Notes under the pieces: model-generated
The model's input: the letters and a program-made list of their open reading frames with translations, nothing else
Told to the model about the DNA's origin: nothing
The model's database searches: none
Shown here: positions 53,618 through 62,115 of the stretch, piece by piece
Position numbering within the stretch: position 1 is the first letter of the stretch
Layout of the letters: each line of letters begins with the position of its first letter
DNA from: Actinomadura oligospora ATCC 43269
Lineage (GTDB): Bacteria > Actinomycetota > Actinomycetes > Streptosporangiales > Streptosporangiaceae
Reading direction: 5' to 3'
Assembly (NCBI RefSeq): GCF_000518265.1
Contig: NZ_JADG01000009.1
Location: 1 to 64,000, forward strand
Length of the DNA: 64,000 nt
Position numbers and translations under genes: made by a program

Positions 53618-54358
53618 CTACCGGCCTCGACTGATCTGGACTTTGTGGAACTCGGTGTAGCGGCTCGGGTAGCCGTCGCCGGGGTTGTTCTGCTCGTCGT
53701 TGCCGGCCTCGCCGATGCGGCGCAGCACGTCCAGGCCTTCGGTGATCCGGCCGAACGGGGTGTAGGCGGGTGAGAGCTTGGTGTCCTTCCAGGTGAAGAA
53801 GAACTGGCTGCCGTTGGTGTCGGGGCCGGCGTTGGCCATCGCCACCGTCCCGGCGGGGTAGGTGGCGCCCGTCAGGTTCTCGTCCGGGAACTGGTAGCCG
53901 GGGGCTCCGCTGCCGGTGCCGGTGGGGTCGCCGCACTGCAGGACGAAGATCCGCTGGGTCGTGGAGCGGTGGCAGTGGGTCTTGTCGAAGAAGCCGCGCT
54001 CGGCGAGGAAGCGGAACGAGTGGGTCGTGCAGGGCGCCTGGTCGGTCAGCGCCTTGAACGCGATCGTGCCCTGGGTGGTGCGCAGCCGCGCGATGTAGGG
54101 CTCGGCGGCCTTGGCGGGGTCGAAGACGGGCAGCCCGACCCACTTGCTGACCGGTTTCACCCGCGTATACGCACACGCCTGCGCCGCGGCCTTGGCCGGG
54201 GCGGCGACGGCGTCCGCGTCGACCGTCGGACGCGCGATGCGGGCGTGGGGTGCGGTGCCGCCCCCGGGCGTGGCCGAGACCGCGGTCGCGGCGTACACCG
54301 AACCGGTGAGGGCGACGGCGGCGACGGAGACGGCGATGATCCGAACGGGCTGAAGCAT
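53618..54358 (-). CDS. Secreted cyclophilin-type peptidyl-prolyl isomerase
   Basis: A 246-residue protein from ATG 54358. The signal sequence is MLQPVRIIAVSVAAVALTGSVYA. After a Pro/Ala linker the cyclophilin domain starts near residue 95 (ARLRTTQGTIAFKALTDQAPCTTHSFRFLAERGFFDKTHCHR). Core motifs: VLQCGDPTGTGSGAPGYQFPDENL, GTVAMANAGPDTNGSQFFFTWKD and AYTPFGRITEGLDVLRRI. The Arg of the active site is shifted in CHRSTTQRIFVLQCGD relative to cytosolic enzymes, as in other actinobacterial secreted PPIases. It probably helps fold exported proteins. An earlier in-frame start at 54394 would disrupt the signal peptide. Confidence 0.88.
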   Translation of the reverse strand: MLQPVRIIAVSVAAVALTGSVYAATAVSATPGGGTAPHARIARPTVDADAVAAPAKAAAQACAYTRVKPVSKWVGLPVFDPAKAAEPYIARLRTTQGTIAFKALTDQAPCTTHSFRFLAERGFFDKTHCHRSTTQRIFVLQCGDPTGTGSGAPGYQFPDENLTGATYPAGTVAMANAGPDTNGSQFFFTWKDTKLSPAYTPFGRITEGLDVLRRIGEAGNDEQNNPGDGYPSRYTEFHKVQISRGR

Positions 54359-54874
54359 GGGGGGATGCCTCTCTGCTGATCTTCGGGGAGCCACACATTA
54401 GGGCGCCTCCGTCCCGTCCGACAGGGGCCGTCCGGAGCTTCGTCACATGTCCATAGCGGCCGACTGCCGCGGCGGCGTCACCGGCTTGGCCGACCGGGTC
54501 GTCGTCGGTGTACCACCCCAGCCGCATGGCCGCCACCTGCGCGCGGCCGGCTGCGCCGCCGGTCACCGACCGCCGCAGACCACGGAACGACACACTCCGG
54601 GTGGGCCCGTGCGTCGGCCCTCGCAACACGGAGATCGGCTGTTAGCCTCGCAGCCTCTCCAGCCCTGGGACCACACCACCACCCTCAGCGAGGCCAGCAT
54701 GGAGCTGCTCTGTCACCGCGCCACCCTCGACGGACACGTCACCAGGAAGAGGGCCGGACGGAGCCTGGCCGGCCTCGGTGGCGAGGACGCCCTCCGCGTG
54801 GACGGGGCGAGCGCCGACACTCGAACCCGGGCCTGATTCCGGCACCCGGCAACGCCGTCCGACAGGTGACCGTC
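54359..54874. other. Divergent intergenic region (~515 bp), no gene recognised
   Basis: Short frames occur on both strands without recognisable motifs. The region should contain the promoters of the PPIase and of the HTH protein. Confidence 0.4.
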
Positions 54875-55729
54875 ATGGGCGAGGACCTTGATCCGCTGAA
54901 CGACGGGAAGTCCGTCGAGGGGCTGGCGGAGTGCCTGCGGTGGCTTCGAGCGAGCGCCGGGAACCCGTCGCTGCGTCAGCTCGAGTCGTGGGGGCAGCGG
55001 AACCGCAGGGCGCTGGCGCGCAGCAGCGTGTCGGACCTGCTGCGGGGCAAGCGGCTGCCGTCACGAGAGCTGTTCCTGGCCTTCCTGGAGGCCTGCGGGG
55101 TGGACCCGACCGAGGACACCCGGTGGCTGGCCGCGTGGACGTTGCTCGCCGCCCACCGCAGCGCCGCCGCCTCGCCGCCGGAGCACCTTCCCGAGCGGCT
55201 GGCCGCTGACGTCCAGGCGGCCGGGCTGCTGCGGATCGGAACCGCCTACCTTCCCGACCTGGAATGGAAGCAGCTGTTCGCGACGGTCAGCGAACTGGAC
55301 ATCTTCGTCGTCTACGGCCAGACCTGGCGGCATCTGCACGCCCCGGAGCTGAACAGGCTCTCGCGACGTTCCGGAGCGAGGATCCGCGTCTTCCTCGCCG
55401 ACCCCGCCGACGCGCTCACCGTCCGGGTCCTGTCGGACAGGTTCGCGATCGGCCGGAAGGAACTGGTCAGCCGCATCGAGAGCACCAGACGCGACTACCA
55501 GGCCCTGGCCCGGCCGGGCGGCGCCGCGATCGACGTGCGCTACTGGCCCGGCGACCGGGCGTTCTCCTGTTACCGCTTCGACGACACCGCGGTCCTCGGT
55601 CTCTACAGCCATGGACGGTCCCGCGCCGTGGCCGTGCCGGTGCTGGTGTGCGCCAAGCCAGGTGAGCTGTTCCAGTTCGTCAAGGGCGAGCTGGCGGCGA
55701 TCGAGGCCGGAAGCCGCCCCGCCAGGTAA
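54875..55729 (+). CDS. XRE-type HTH protein with C-terminal phospholipase-D-like/DUF5919 sensing domain
   Basis: A 284-residue protein. I prefer ATG 54875 with AGGTGA five nt upstream; GTG 54866 is possible. Residues ~10-80 form a helix-turn-helix of the type used by actinomycete regulators (LAECLRWLRASAGNPSLRQLESW, RSSVSDLLRGKRLPSRELFLAFLEACG). The C-terminal half has LDIFVVYGQTWRHLHAPEL, ARIRVFLADPADALTVRVLSDRF and DDTAVLGLYSHGRSRAVAVPVLV, a fold like the HKD-less phospholipase-D-type domains (DUF5919) found in nucleotide- or lipid-sensing regulators. It precedes a repeat-rich gap and an exporter gene it may control. Confidence 0.7.
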   Translation: MGEDLDPLNDGKSVEGLAECLRWLRASAGNPSLRQLESWGQRNRRALARSSVSDLLRGKRLPSRELFLAFLEACGVDPTEDTRWLAAWTLLAAHRSAAASPPEHLPERLAADVQAAGLLRIGTAYLPDLEWKQLFATVSELDIFVVYGQTWRHLHAPELNRLSRRSGARIRVFLADPADALTVRVLSDRFAIGRKELVSRIESTRRDYQALARPGGAAIDVRYWPGDRAFSCYRFDDTAVLGLYSHGRSRAVAVPVLVCAKPGELFQFVKGELAAIEAGSRPAR

Positions 55730-55737
55730 CCCCGGCT

Positions 55738-55791
55738 GCAGGCCGCCGTCCGGATGCAGGCCGCCGTCCGGATGCAGGCCGCCGTCCGGAT
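55738..55791. repeat. Three tandem copies of an 18-nt unit
   Basis: Units start at 55738, 55756 and 55774, each GCAGGCCGCCGTCCGGAT, with a degenerate fourth beginning at 55792. It lies 9 nt after the HTH gene's stop codon. One frame would read a six-residue repeat (GCRPPS), but no start signal supports translation. Confidence 0.75.
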
Positions 55792-56285
55792 GCAGGTCGC
55801 TGTCCGCTGTACGGCTGGCACTGCTCGGCACGGATGACGCCTGTCCTCCACCTCGTCAGGCGGGTGCTCGCCGGACGGGAGCACCGTTCGCCCCTGGACG
55901 GAGGCCTGGATGTCGTCATGAAGGTGTCGCATGCCGGTCGCCGTCCGCTGCCTGTCCGGAGGTGTCCGAGGCAGTGCCGGAGGGCTCGCCTTCGAAGGTC
56001 GCACGGCCGCGCCCGGGGCGGGTCCACGGCCCGGGTGTCCGAGTACGTCCGTTGCCCGGCGCCGGCGCGGGCGGTCGAGGTCAGCTAGGACGCAGCCGGG
56101 TTCGCGGGTCCTCCGCGAACGAAGGCACAGCCGTTGGAGGCGGACGCCCGTGCAGCACCTCCGAAGCAGCCGAACCCCCAGGGCACCCGGGGATTCGGTC
56201 CGGCTCTCGGAGGCCGCGTTGACGCTCGCACCGGCCGGACCACCGGACGGCACCCGTACCGCGACACCACATGAGAGGGCTGCCG
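55792..56285. other. Gap before the exporter gene; no confident gene
   Basis: A frame from ATG 55918 to 56088 could encode a 56-residue Arg/Cys-rich peptide (RRCPRQCRR). The GGAGG upstream is poorly spaced and the composition looks random, so I do not call it. Promoter elements for 56286-58304 are expected here. Confidence 0.35.
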
Positions 56286-58304
56286 ATGAATCTCATCGTC
56301 CGGCTGCTGGCACGGCTTCGCCCGCCCGGCCAGGAGGAGGACCCGAGGGACCTGGGTCCTGAACTGGCCGCGTGGGAAGGGTGGGCGCGGCGGTCGCAGG
56401 AGATGGCCGAGACCAGCACGCTCACCATGACCCGCCGGCTGCCGCGCCTGATCGGGCAGGTCGGCCGTCTCGGCTGGCGGGCCAGCCGGCGTGACCTGGT
56501 CATCACCGTCGCGTTCAACGCCGTCGCGGGAGTGTTCACCGCGTTCGGGCTGCTCGCCACGACGCGGGTGCTCACGGCGTTGTTCGCGGCCGGGCCCACA
56601 CCCGACCGGGTGCGCGCCGCCGTGCCGGCGCTCGCCCTGGTCGGTGGGACGATCACCGTCCGCGCCTCGCTGACCCTGCTGGCGCAGTGGTCGCAGGCCC
56701 GCCTGCGCCCGCAGGTCGAGCGGATCGTCGAGCAGCGGCTGTACGCGACGACCACGGCGATCGACCTGGCGCGCTTCGACGACAGCGACCACCAGGACGC
56801 GCTGCACCGGGCGCAGGTGCGCGGGCTTCAGTCCGCCACGTCCATGGTGGACAACACGGTCGATCTCGGCACCGCCGCGATCGGCGTCGCCGCGGCCGGC
56901 GGGGCTCTGGGCATCCTGCATCCGGTCCTGCTGCCGCTGCTGATGCTGACCGCGCTCCCGGAGGCGTGGGCGGCGGTCCGCTCGGCGCGGCTCGGGTACC
57001 GCGCGCAGCTGTCGCTGATCGCCGTCCGGCGGCGCTCCTGGATCCTCTCCGACCTCATGACCGGGCGCCGGCACGCCGCCGAGGTCCGGTCCTTCACCGT
57101 CCGGCCGTACCTGCTCCGCCAGTACGGCATCCTGGCCGACCACGTCCGCCGCGTCCTGGTGAGGGTGGCGCGCAGCCGCACCCTGACCCAGGCGTACGGG
57201 GACGTGCTGCGCGGACTCGCGACCGCCGCGCTGTACGCGACGCTCGGGGTGCTGCTGTGGCGGGGCATGATGCCGCTGGCCGTCGCCGGGACGGCCGTCC
57301 TGGCGATCCGTGCCGGCCAGCAGTCCCTGCTGAACCTCGTCCACGCCCTGAACCGCACCTACGAGGACGGCCTGTACTTCTCCGACTACCTCGCCTACGT
57401 CGAGATGGCCGAGGAGTCCACCACGCGCAAGCCCCTGGCCGGGCCGTCCGAGCCAGGAGCGGTGACCGGGGGCGGGGCCGGGGCCGACGCCGTGGCCGTC
57501 CGGCCGCTGCGGGACTTCCGGCAGATCACCGTGGACGGCGTCACCTTCACCTACCCCAGCGGTGACGAACCGGCCCTGCGGGACGTGTCGGTGCGCCTGC
57601 GGCGCGGTCAGGTCGTCGCGCTGGTGGGCGAGAACGGGTCCGGGAAGACCACCCTCGCCAAGATCATCTCCGGGTTGTACGCGCCCGAGCGGGGACGGAT
57701 CCGCTGGGACGGAACGGTCGTCAGCGGCCTGGACCCCGAGATCGTGCGCCGCAACATCGCGGTCGTCGCCCAGGACCACACGCACTGGCCGATGACCGCG
57801 GCCGACAACATCGCCATGGGCGACGACCTGGCCGATCCCCTGATCCGCGACAGGATGCGCGCCGCCGCGGCCGACTCCGGAGCCGACGAGGTGATCGGCA
57901 CGCTCCCGCATTCCTTCGACACGCTGCTGGACAAGCGCTTCGACGGGGGCCAGGAACTGTCCGGCGGGCAGTGGCAGCGCCTGGCCGCCGCCCGCGGCTT
58001 CTACCGGGACGCGCCGCTCCTGGTCTGCGACGAGCCGACCGCCGCCCTCGACGCGCGCGCCGAGCACCGCATGTTCGAGCAGATCCGCGTCCACGCCCAG
58101 GGGCACGGACGGACCGTCCTGCTGATCACGCACCGGCTCGCCAGCGTCCGCCGCGCCGACTACATCTACGTCCTGAAGGACGGCCGGGTCATCGAGGAGG
58201 GCGACCACGGCGCGCTGATGGCCGTGGGCGGCCTGTACGCCGAGCTGTACGACCTCCAGGCGTCCGCATACCGCCCCACCGCGGACCTCGACCTCGCCGA
58301 ATGA
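56286..58304 (+). CDS. ABC exporter, fused transmembrane and ATPase domains
   Basis: A 672-residue protein from ATG 56286 (GAGAGGGC upstream). The N-terminal ~80 residues are cytoplasmic (QVGRLGWRASRRDLVITVAFN), then six membrane segments between ~75 and 380. The ATPase domain follows from ~415: Walker A VGENGSGKTT, Q-loop VVAQDHTHWPMTAADNIAMGD, signature LSGGQWQRLAAARGFYRD, Walker B LLVCDEPTAALDARAE, H-loop LLITHRLASVRRADY. The architecture and sequence style are those of actinomycete exporters often found with lanthipeptide or other peptide clusters (LanT-like without a peptidase domain). No precursor or modification gene was found nearby. Confidence 0.85.
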   Translation: MNLIVRLLARLRPPGQEEDPRDLGPELAAWEGWARRSQEMAETSTLTMTRRLPRLIGQVGRLGWRASRRDLVITVAFNAVAGVFTAFGLLATTRVLTALFAAGPTPDRVRAAVPALALVGGTITVRASLTLLAQWSQARLRPQVERIVEQRLYATTTAIDLARFDDSDHQDALHRAQVRGLQSATSMVDNTVDLGTAAIGVAAAGGALGILHPVLLPLLMLTALPEAWAAVRSARLGYRAQLSLIAVRRRSWILSDLMTGRRHAAEVRSFTVRPYLLRQYGILADHVRRVLVRVARSRTLTQAYGDVLRGLATAALYATLGVLLWRGMMPLAVAGTAVLAIRAGQQSLLNLVHALNRTYEDGLYFSDYLAYVEMAEESTTRKPLAGPSEPGAVTGGGAGADAVAVRPLRDFRQITVDGVTFTYPSGDEPALRDVSVRLRRGQVVALVGENGSGKTTLAKIISGLYAPERGRIRWDGTVVSGLDPEIVRRNIAVVAQDHTHWPMTAADNIAMGDDLADPLIRDRMRAAAADSGADEVIGTLPHSFDTLLDKRFDGGQELSGGQWQRLAAARGFYRDAPLLVCDEPTAALDARAEHRMFEQIRVHAQGHGRTVLLITHRLASVRRADYIYVLKDGRVIEEGDHGALMAVGGLYAELYDLQASAYRPTADLDLAE

Positions 58305-58317
58305 CCCCGCTTCGGGC

Positions 58318-58346
58318 GGCCGGCCCGGACCTCTCCCGGGCCGGCC
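58318..58346. terminator. Bidirectional terminator between exporter and VOC gene
   Basis: GGCCGGCCCGG and CCGGGCCGGCC form a perfect 11-bp stem with a 7-nt loop between convergent gene ends at 58304 and 58351. Confidence 0.75.
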
Positions 58347-58350
58347 CGCC

Positions 58351-58728
58351 CTAGTGGGCCGCCTGGGCCTGGACCTTGGCGGTGTCGAACTCGACGTACT
58401 CGATGACGGCGCCGCCGGGGTGCCGGACCGTGAGGTTGCGTCCGGTGGGGACCTCGTTCGGGCCGTCCAGGATCTCGCCTCCCTCGCGCTCGACGATGGC
58501 GAGGACGTCGTCGAGGCCGTCCACGATGGTGGTGGCCTGCACGTTCCGGAACGGGGCCAGCGCCTCCGGGGCCCCGGCGACCAGCAGGTAGCCGCCGATG
58601 CTCGCCAGCTCCACGTCGCGGTAGGGGAAGCGCAGCCCCGGCCGGGCGGCGGTGAGCGCCTCGAAGGTGGGCAGGGCGGCGTCCAGGCTGTCGACGTAGA
58701 CGCGGGCGTAACTGGTGAGCACGGCCAT
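58351..58728 (-). CDS. VOC-family (glyoxalase-like) protein
   Basis: A 125-residue protein from ATG 58728 (AAGGAG upstream). It has the vicinal-oxygen-chelate fold pattern: SYARVYVDSLDAALPTFEAL, LASIGGYLLVAGAPEAL, VDGLDDVLAIVEREGGEIL and HPGGAVIEYVEFD. The metal-ligand positions are only partly conserved, so it may bind a ligand rather than catalyse. It diverges from an ArsR regulator, which probably controls it through the dyad at 58745-58763. Confidence 0.8.
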   Translation of the reverse strand: MAVLTSYARVYVDSLDAALPTFEALTAARPGLRFPYRDVELASIGGYLLVAGAPEALAPFRNVQATTIVDGLDDVLAIVEREGGEILDGPNEVPTGRNLTVRHPGGAVIEYVEFDTAKVQAQAAH

Positions 58729-58744
58729 GGGCCTCTCCTTGATC

Positions 58745-58763
58745 ATTTCGCCGTTTCCGAAAT
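58745..58763. promoter_or_regulatory. Operator-like dyad between VOC and ArsR genes
   Basis: ATTTCG-N7-CGAAAT (58745-58763) is a perfect inverted repeat, nested in a wider GATCATT...AATGATC repeat (58741-58775). It sits 17 bp before the VOC start and 67 bp before the ArsR start. Position suits an ArsR operator. Confidence 0.55.
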
Positions 58764-58829
58764 AAGGGAATGATCGTATGCTGGACCGAGCCGAACCTGT
58801 CAACCCCGGTCGGACAGAAGGAGAGCGCG

Positions 58830-59141
58830 ATGCGATCGATGGCCCAGCCCCCGACGACGGACCTGGAGCTGGTCGCCGTCCTGCGCGCGCTCGCCGACCC
58901 CGTCCGCCTGGAACTGGTGCGCCGCCTGGCCGCCGGCGGCGAGGTGTCCTGCAGCCCGGACGACCTGGACGTCCCGCGCTCCACCCTCTCCAACCACTGG
59001 CGCGTCCTACGCGAGGCGGGCCTCACCCACACCCGCGCCGAAGGCAAGGCCCGCTACATGACCCTCCGCCACAACGACCTGCAAACCCGCTTCCCCGGCC
59101 TCCTGGAAACCATCCTCACATCAGCAACCCCACCCTCCTAA
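58830..59141 (+). CDS. ArsR-family transcriptional regulator
   Basis: A 103-residue protein from ATG 58830 (AAGGAG upstream). The winged helix covers most of the length: LELVAVLRALADPVRLELVRRLAAGGE, DVPRSTLSNHWRVLREAGLTHTRAEGKARYMTLR. The classic metal-binding ELCVCDL motif is absent (SCSPDDLD instead), so it likely senses a non-metal ligand or an oxidant. Divergent from the VOC gene. Confidence 0.88.
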   Translation: MRSMAQPPTTDLELVAVLRALADPVRLELVRRLAAGGEVSCSPDDLDVPRSTLSNHWRVLREAGLTHTRAEGKARYMTLRHNDLQTRFPGLLETILTSATPPS

Positions 59142-59181
59142 CAGCACCTCCAGCCCGCCCACGAAGTCCGCCGGCCTTCAA

Positions 59182-59778
59182 ATGTCTGGTCATTCGTACG
59201 CTGCGAACTCGACCTCACGGCACACTGACGGTGTGGTCAGCGACGAACTCCCTCAGCAACCACCCCAGAACGACTTCCCAGGGTCTCCGGCCAGCATCGA
59301 GATGACATCGCTGCCAGAACCGATCGTGATGTCCCTGTATCGCCAGTACTACGACTTGATCTGGCAAGGGGAGAAGCGTCACGAGTTCCGTCGCCGATTC
59401 CTGACCGATACCCCGACGACGTGGTTCGTGTACTTCAACGCCCCGGTCAGCACGCTGTCGGCGGTCATCGACCTGGGCCCGGCGATCGCGGCGCCGCCTG
59501 AGCGCATCGCAGAGATCGCCGAGCAGGCACGCCCGGTCAACGGCGCAAGCGTCCTGGAGTACGTCAAAGACCTGGAGCAGGCATTCGCGATCCCCATCCT
59601 GCGAGTGCGTGAATACACAGGCTTGTCCGAGCACGACCTGCGCACCGAACTGGGATCATGGCAGCGGCCACATGGCTACGTCCGGTTGAACGAGAACCCG
59701 CCCCTCAAGGCGGTGTGCGGCAGACTCCTGGCGGACAAACCAACGCGAGAAATGCTCGTCGACCATCCCAATCCATGA
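59182..59778 (+). CDS. ASCH/PUA-like domain protein
   Basis: A 198-residue frame. The start is uncertain: ATG 59182, GTG 59233 or ATG 59302, with the conserved part beginning at the last. The core reads EPIVMSLYRQYYDLIWQGEKRHEFRRRF, TTWFVYFNAPVSTLSAVIDLGPAI, and LRVREYTGLSEHDLRTELGSWQRPHGYVRLNENPPL, the pattern of ASCH-type RNA-binding domains (SLxPxYxxxIxxGxKxxEFR). Function unknown; such proteins are often linked to RNA or nucleotide handling. Confidence 0.65.
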   Translation: MSGHSYAANSTSRHTDGVVSDELPQQPPQNDFPGSPASIEMTSLPEPIVMSLYRQYYDLIWQGEKRHEFRRRFLTDTPTTWFVYFNAPVSTLSAVIDLGPAIAAPPERIAEIAEQARPVNGASVLEYVKDLEQAFAIPILRVREYTGLSEHDLRTELGSWQRPHGYVRLNENPPLKAVCGRLLADKPTREMLVDHPNP

Positions 59779-59851
59779 CCGTCCACTCGCAGGCGAAGAA
59801 CACCCGACGCAGAAAGCGGCGGAGTCGACGACCGGAACCAGCTGAAGCTCC

Positions 59852-60160
59852 TTAACCGGCCCAGGAGTCGACGAGGTCTTGAGGCGTCCATAGCGAGCAG
59901 CCTGTGAGGTCGAGGTCGGGGGCCACGCCACTCAGTGACGCGAGGACCAGGCCAGTGGTGCCAGGATCGAAGCCGGGCACTTCGACCGCAGCGCGGCATA
60001 GTGCCGTCAGGTCGTGGTGGTCGAGCGGGCTGACCAGCCACTTGATCGACCCGACGAACGACACGGTGTCTGCGACAGGAGCCCGGTCGGCCCCCACGAG
60101 ATCGATCTCGGGGTCGAAACGCCGGTTCCACCAACCGCCGACGGTCTCCACCGTCGGCCA
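59852..60160 (-). pseudogene. C-terminal remnant of a DUF234-type AAA ATPase
   Basis: The minus strand reads GGWWNRRFDPEIDLVGADRA, then VSFVGSIKWLVSPLDHHDL and LWTPQDLVDSWAG. This is the C-terminal nuclease-like end of ATPases of the DUF234 family (EAWWNxxxxxEIDLVG). The ATPase core is absent and the frame upstream (to 60238) is unrelated, so it is a truncated relic. Confidence 0.65.
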
Positions 60161-60231
60161 CCAGGCCACCACTAGGCAGCGGGCGGGCCTGGCGGTTTCT
60201 TCTGAGGTGATCGCGCCAGCAGGTCTTGCTG

Positions 60232-61155
60232 TCAGCATTGCATCACCATCCAGACCCGATCGAACCGTTCTGCCGCCAGGTCGTCAGCGCGAATCCAAAA
60301 GTAGAGTCCGCCACCGTCTCCCCAGCACCAGCCGCCTTCGGCGTCCGAGCCCAGCTGCAGCAGCAGGCGCCAGTCGGCGGCCCGGGTAGCGTCGTCGAGT
60401 TCGTCCCAGTTCTGTCCGGAGAGACCTCGTTCCGGGGAAAACCGATCCAAGCCGTCCCGGACGAAAGCGCTTTCCCGCTGGCATGTCGTGGTCATCCCGC
60501 CCTGGAGCAGATGCGGCCAGCCCATCAGCTGGTGAAAGGCCGGCCCGCCGCCCCCGATCGCGTCGTCCACAGCGCTCAGCTCCGCAGTCAGACCGAGGCT
60601 CTGGAAGACGCAGTCATCCTCAGTGGCCCTGGGCAGGGTCATCGCCGGCTCGAATCGGATGCGGCGACCTGGGAACGTCTCCCACCCTTCCGGCGTCGAC
60701 AGCGGCTGCACTTCGCCGCGTTCCCACCACACCCGCCATTTGTCGGGATTGGGGGACACATAGGTCCATGGCTGGTCTTCGGTGTCATAGAAGAAGGTGA
60801 GTAGCCCATGGTCCGGCAAGGGGCCGTCCGGCCAGACTCCGGCGACCTCGGACAGGTCGAGCTGAGCGAGCAGGTCCAACGGACCGTCTTCCGACGCCGG
60901 CCAGAGCGCTCCCGCGGTCGCCAGATGTCCGCCGCCCAGCCGCGAGCCCGGTGCGCTGGGATCGACAAGCCCGCTCGGCACTATTCGCAACGCCGGTCGA
61001 CTCAGGGCGAATAGTTCGCCCTGCTTCCTCGTTGAAACAACCCTGGTGACAGCTTCACGCAACCCTACGTCCGTGCGCCAATCGCCATCTAGCGACCCTA
61101 GCCGCGCATGCGGCAGGCACGCGGGGCTAGGGTCGAAGGGCTCAACAGTCCACAA
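60232..61155 (-). CDS. YwqG-like (DUF1963) protein
   Basis: A 307-residue protein from GTG 61155; a shorter start is possible because the first ~30 residues are not typical. The core fits the YwqG family: DPSAPGSRLGGGHLATAGALWPAS, LDLLAQLDLSEVAGVWPDGPLPDHGLLTFFYD, LMGWPHLLQG, WRLLLQLGSDAEGGWCWGDGGGLYFWIRADDLAAERFD. Family members are abundant and of unknown function, often near toxin/immunity loci. No clear operon partner. Confidence 0.8.
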   Translation of the reverse strand: MWTVEPFDPSPACLPHARLGSLDGDWRTDVGLREAVTRVVSTRKQGELFALSRPALRIVPSGLVDPSAPGSRLGGGHLATAGALWPASEDGPLDLLAQLDLSEVAGVWPDGPLPDHGLLTFFYDTEDQPWTYVSPNPDKWRVWWERGEVQPLSTPEGWETFPGRRIRFEPAMTLPRATEDDCVFQSLGLTAELSAVDDAIGGGGPAFHQLMGWPHLLQGGMTTTCQRESAFVRDGLDRFSPERGLSGQNWDELDDATRAADWRLLLQLGSDAEGGWCWGDGGGLYFWIRADDLAAERFDRVWMVMQC

Positions 61156-61403
61156 CTCTTGACACTTGCACTAGCCGCTGGAATGGCTGTCGCGGAGGCC
61201 GAGGTGTCCGACTGATACCGAGGTTCGCACATGATCTGGCTCGTCCCCGAGTACGAAGGGAACCTGCCTTCTGGCATCGGGCTGCGCAAGGTCTGCCTGC
61301 CATTATGTGGTCGGCTGCAGAGTTTGGCTTGATGGGGCGCGTCCCGGCGGAGGAGTGGGCGCTTCGTGTCGCTGGCGTTGCAGGAGGTTCGTGCTGTTTC
61401 GGC

Positions 61404-61988
61404 ATGATGGTGGACGTGGACAGTGCGAGGCGGGACAGGTTGGCGGCGGTCGGACCGCGGCTGCGGGAGCTGCGACGCCGTCGCGGCATGACGCTGGCCA
61501 GGGTCGCTGAGGAGACGGGGATCAACGAGAGCACGCTCTCCCGCCTCGAAGGCGGGACACGCAAGCCGACCCTGGAGATGCTGCTGCCGCTGGCCGAGCT
61601 CTACGCCGTCCCCTTGGACGAGCTCGTCGGCGCGCCGCGCACGGGTGATCCCCGCATCCACCTCAGGCCCGTCACCCGGGACGGCATGACCTACGTGCCG
61701 CTCAGCCGCCCCGGCGGCATCCAGGCGCACAAGCTGCTGATTCCGGCGCGACCCGGCACGGAGCCGGATCTGAAGACCCACGAGGGCTTCGAGTGGGTCT
61801 ACGTCCTCGCCGGACGGCTGCGCCTGATCCTGGGCGACAGTACCGTGATCCTCAAGCCGGGTGAAGCCGCCGAGTTCGACACCCACGTGCCGCACTGGCT
61901 CGGTCCGGCCGGGGAGCAAACCGTCGAGCTCCTCGTCCTGTTCGGGCAGCAGGGAGAACGAGCCCACCTCAAGGCCCGCACCCGCTGA
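61404..61988 (+). CDS. XRE-cupin transcriptional regulator
   Basis: A 194-residue protein from ATG 61404 (the next ATG and a GTG follow immediately). HTH residues ~12-70: VGPRLRELRRRRGMTLARVAEETGINESTLSRLEGGTRKPTLEMLL. Cupin residues ~105-185: THEGFEWVYVLAGRLRLILGD, LKPGEAAEFDTHVPHWLGPAGEQTVELLVLFG, with the conserved Gly/His pattern. This regulator class senses small metabolites through the cupin. Target genes are not evident here. Confidence 0.88.
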   Translation: MMVDVDSARRDRLAAVGPRLRELRRRRGMTLARVAEETGINESTLSRLEGGTRKPTLEMLLPLAELYAVPLDELVGAPRTGDPRIHLRPVTRDGMTYVPLSRPGGIQAHKLLIPARPGTEPDLKTHEGFEWVYVLAGRLRLILGDSTVILKPGEAAEFDTHVPHWLGPAGEQTVELLVLFGQQGERAHLKARTR

Positions 61989-62115
61989 CATCCGGCCCGG
62001 AGCCTCGCCCACTCCCCTTGCTGGGATCCTCGCCGTGCACTCTCCGTGGGCCCGCTGCCGATGGACGCCGCAATCAGGCGACCTTCGGCACTGTCGGCGC
62101 GGCCGCCTGAGCGGG

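Noticed and set aside
56085..58208. Minus-strand open frame of 707 codons
   Set aside because: Antisense of the ABC exporter with intact Walker motifs on the plus strand.
53320..58304. Complete lanthipeptide or other RiPP cluster (short peptide plus LanT-like exporter)
   Set aside because: No LanB/LanM/LanKC, radical SAM or other maturation enzyme lies between them, and the peptide has a Sec signal rather than a leader peptide.
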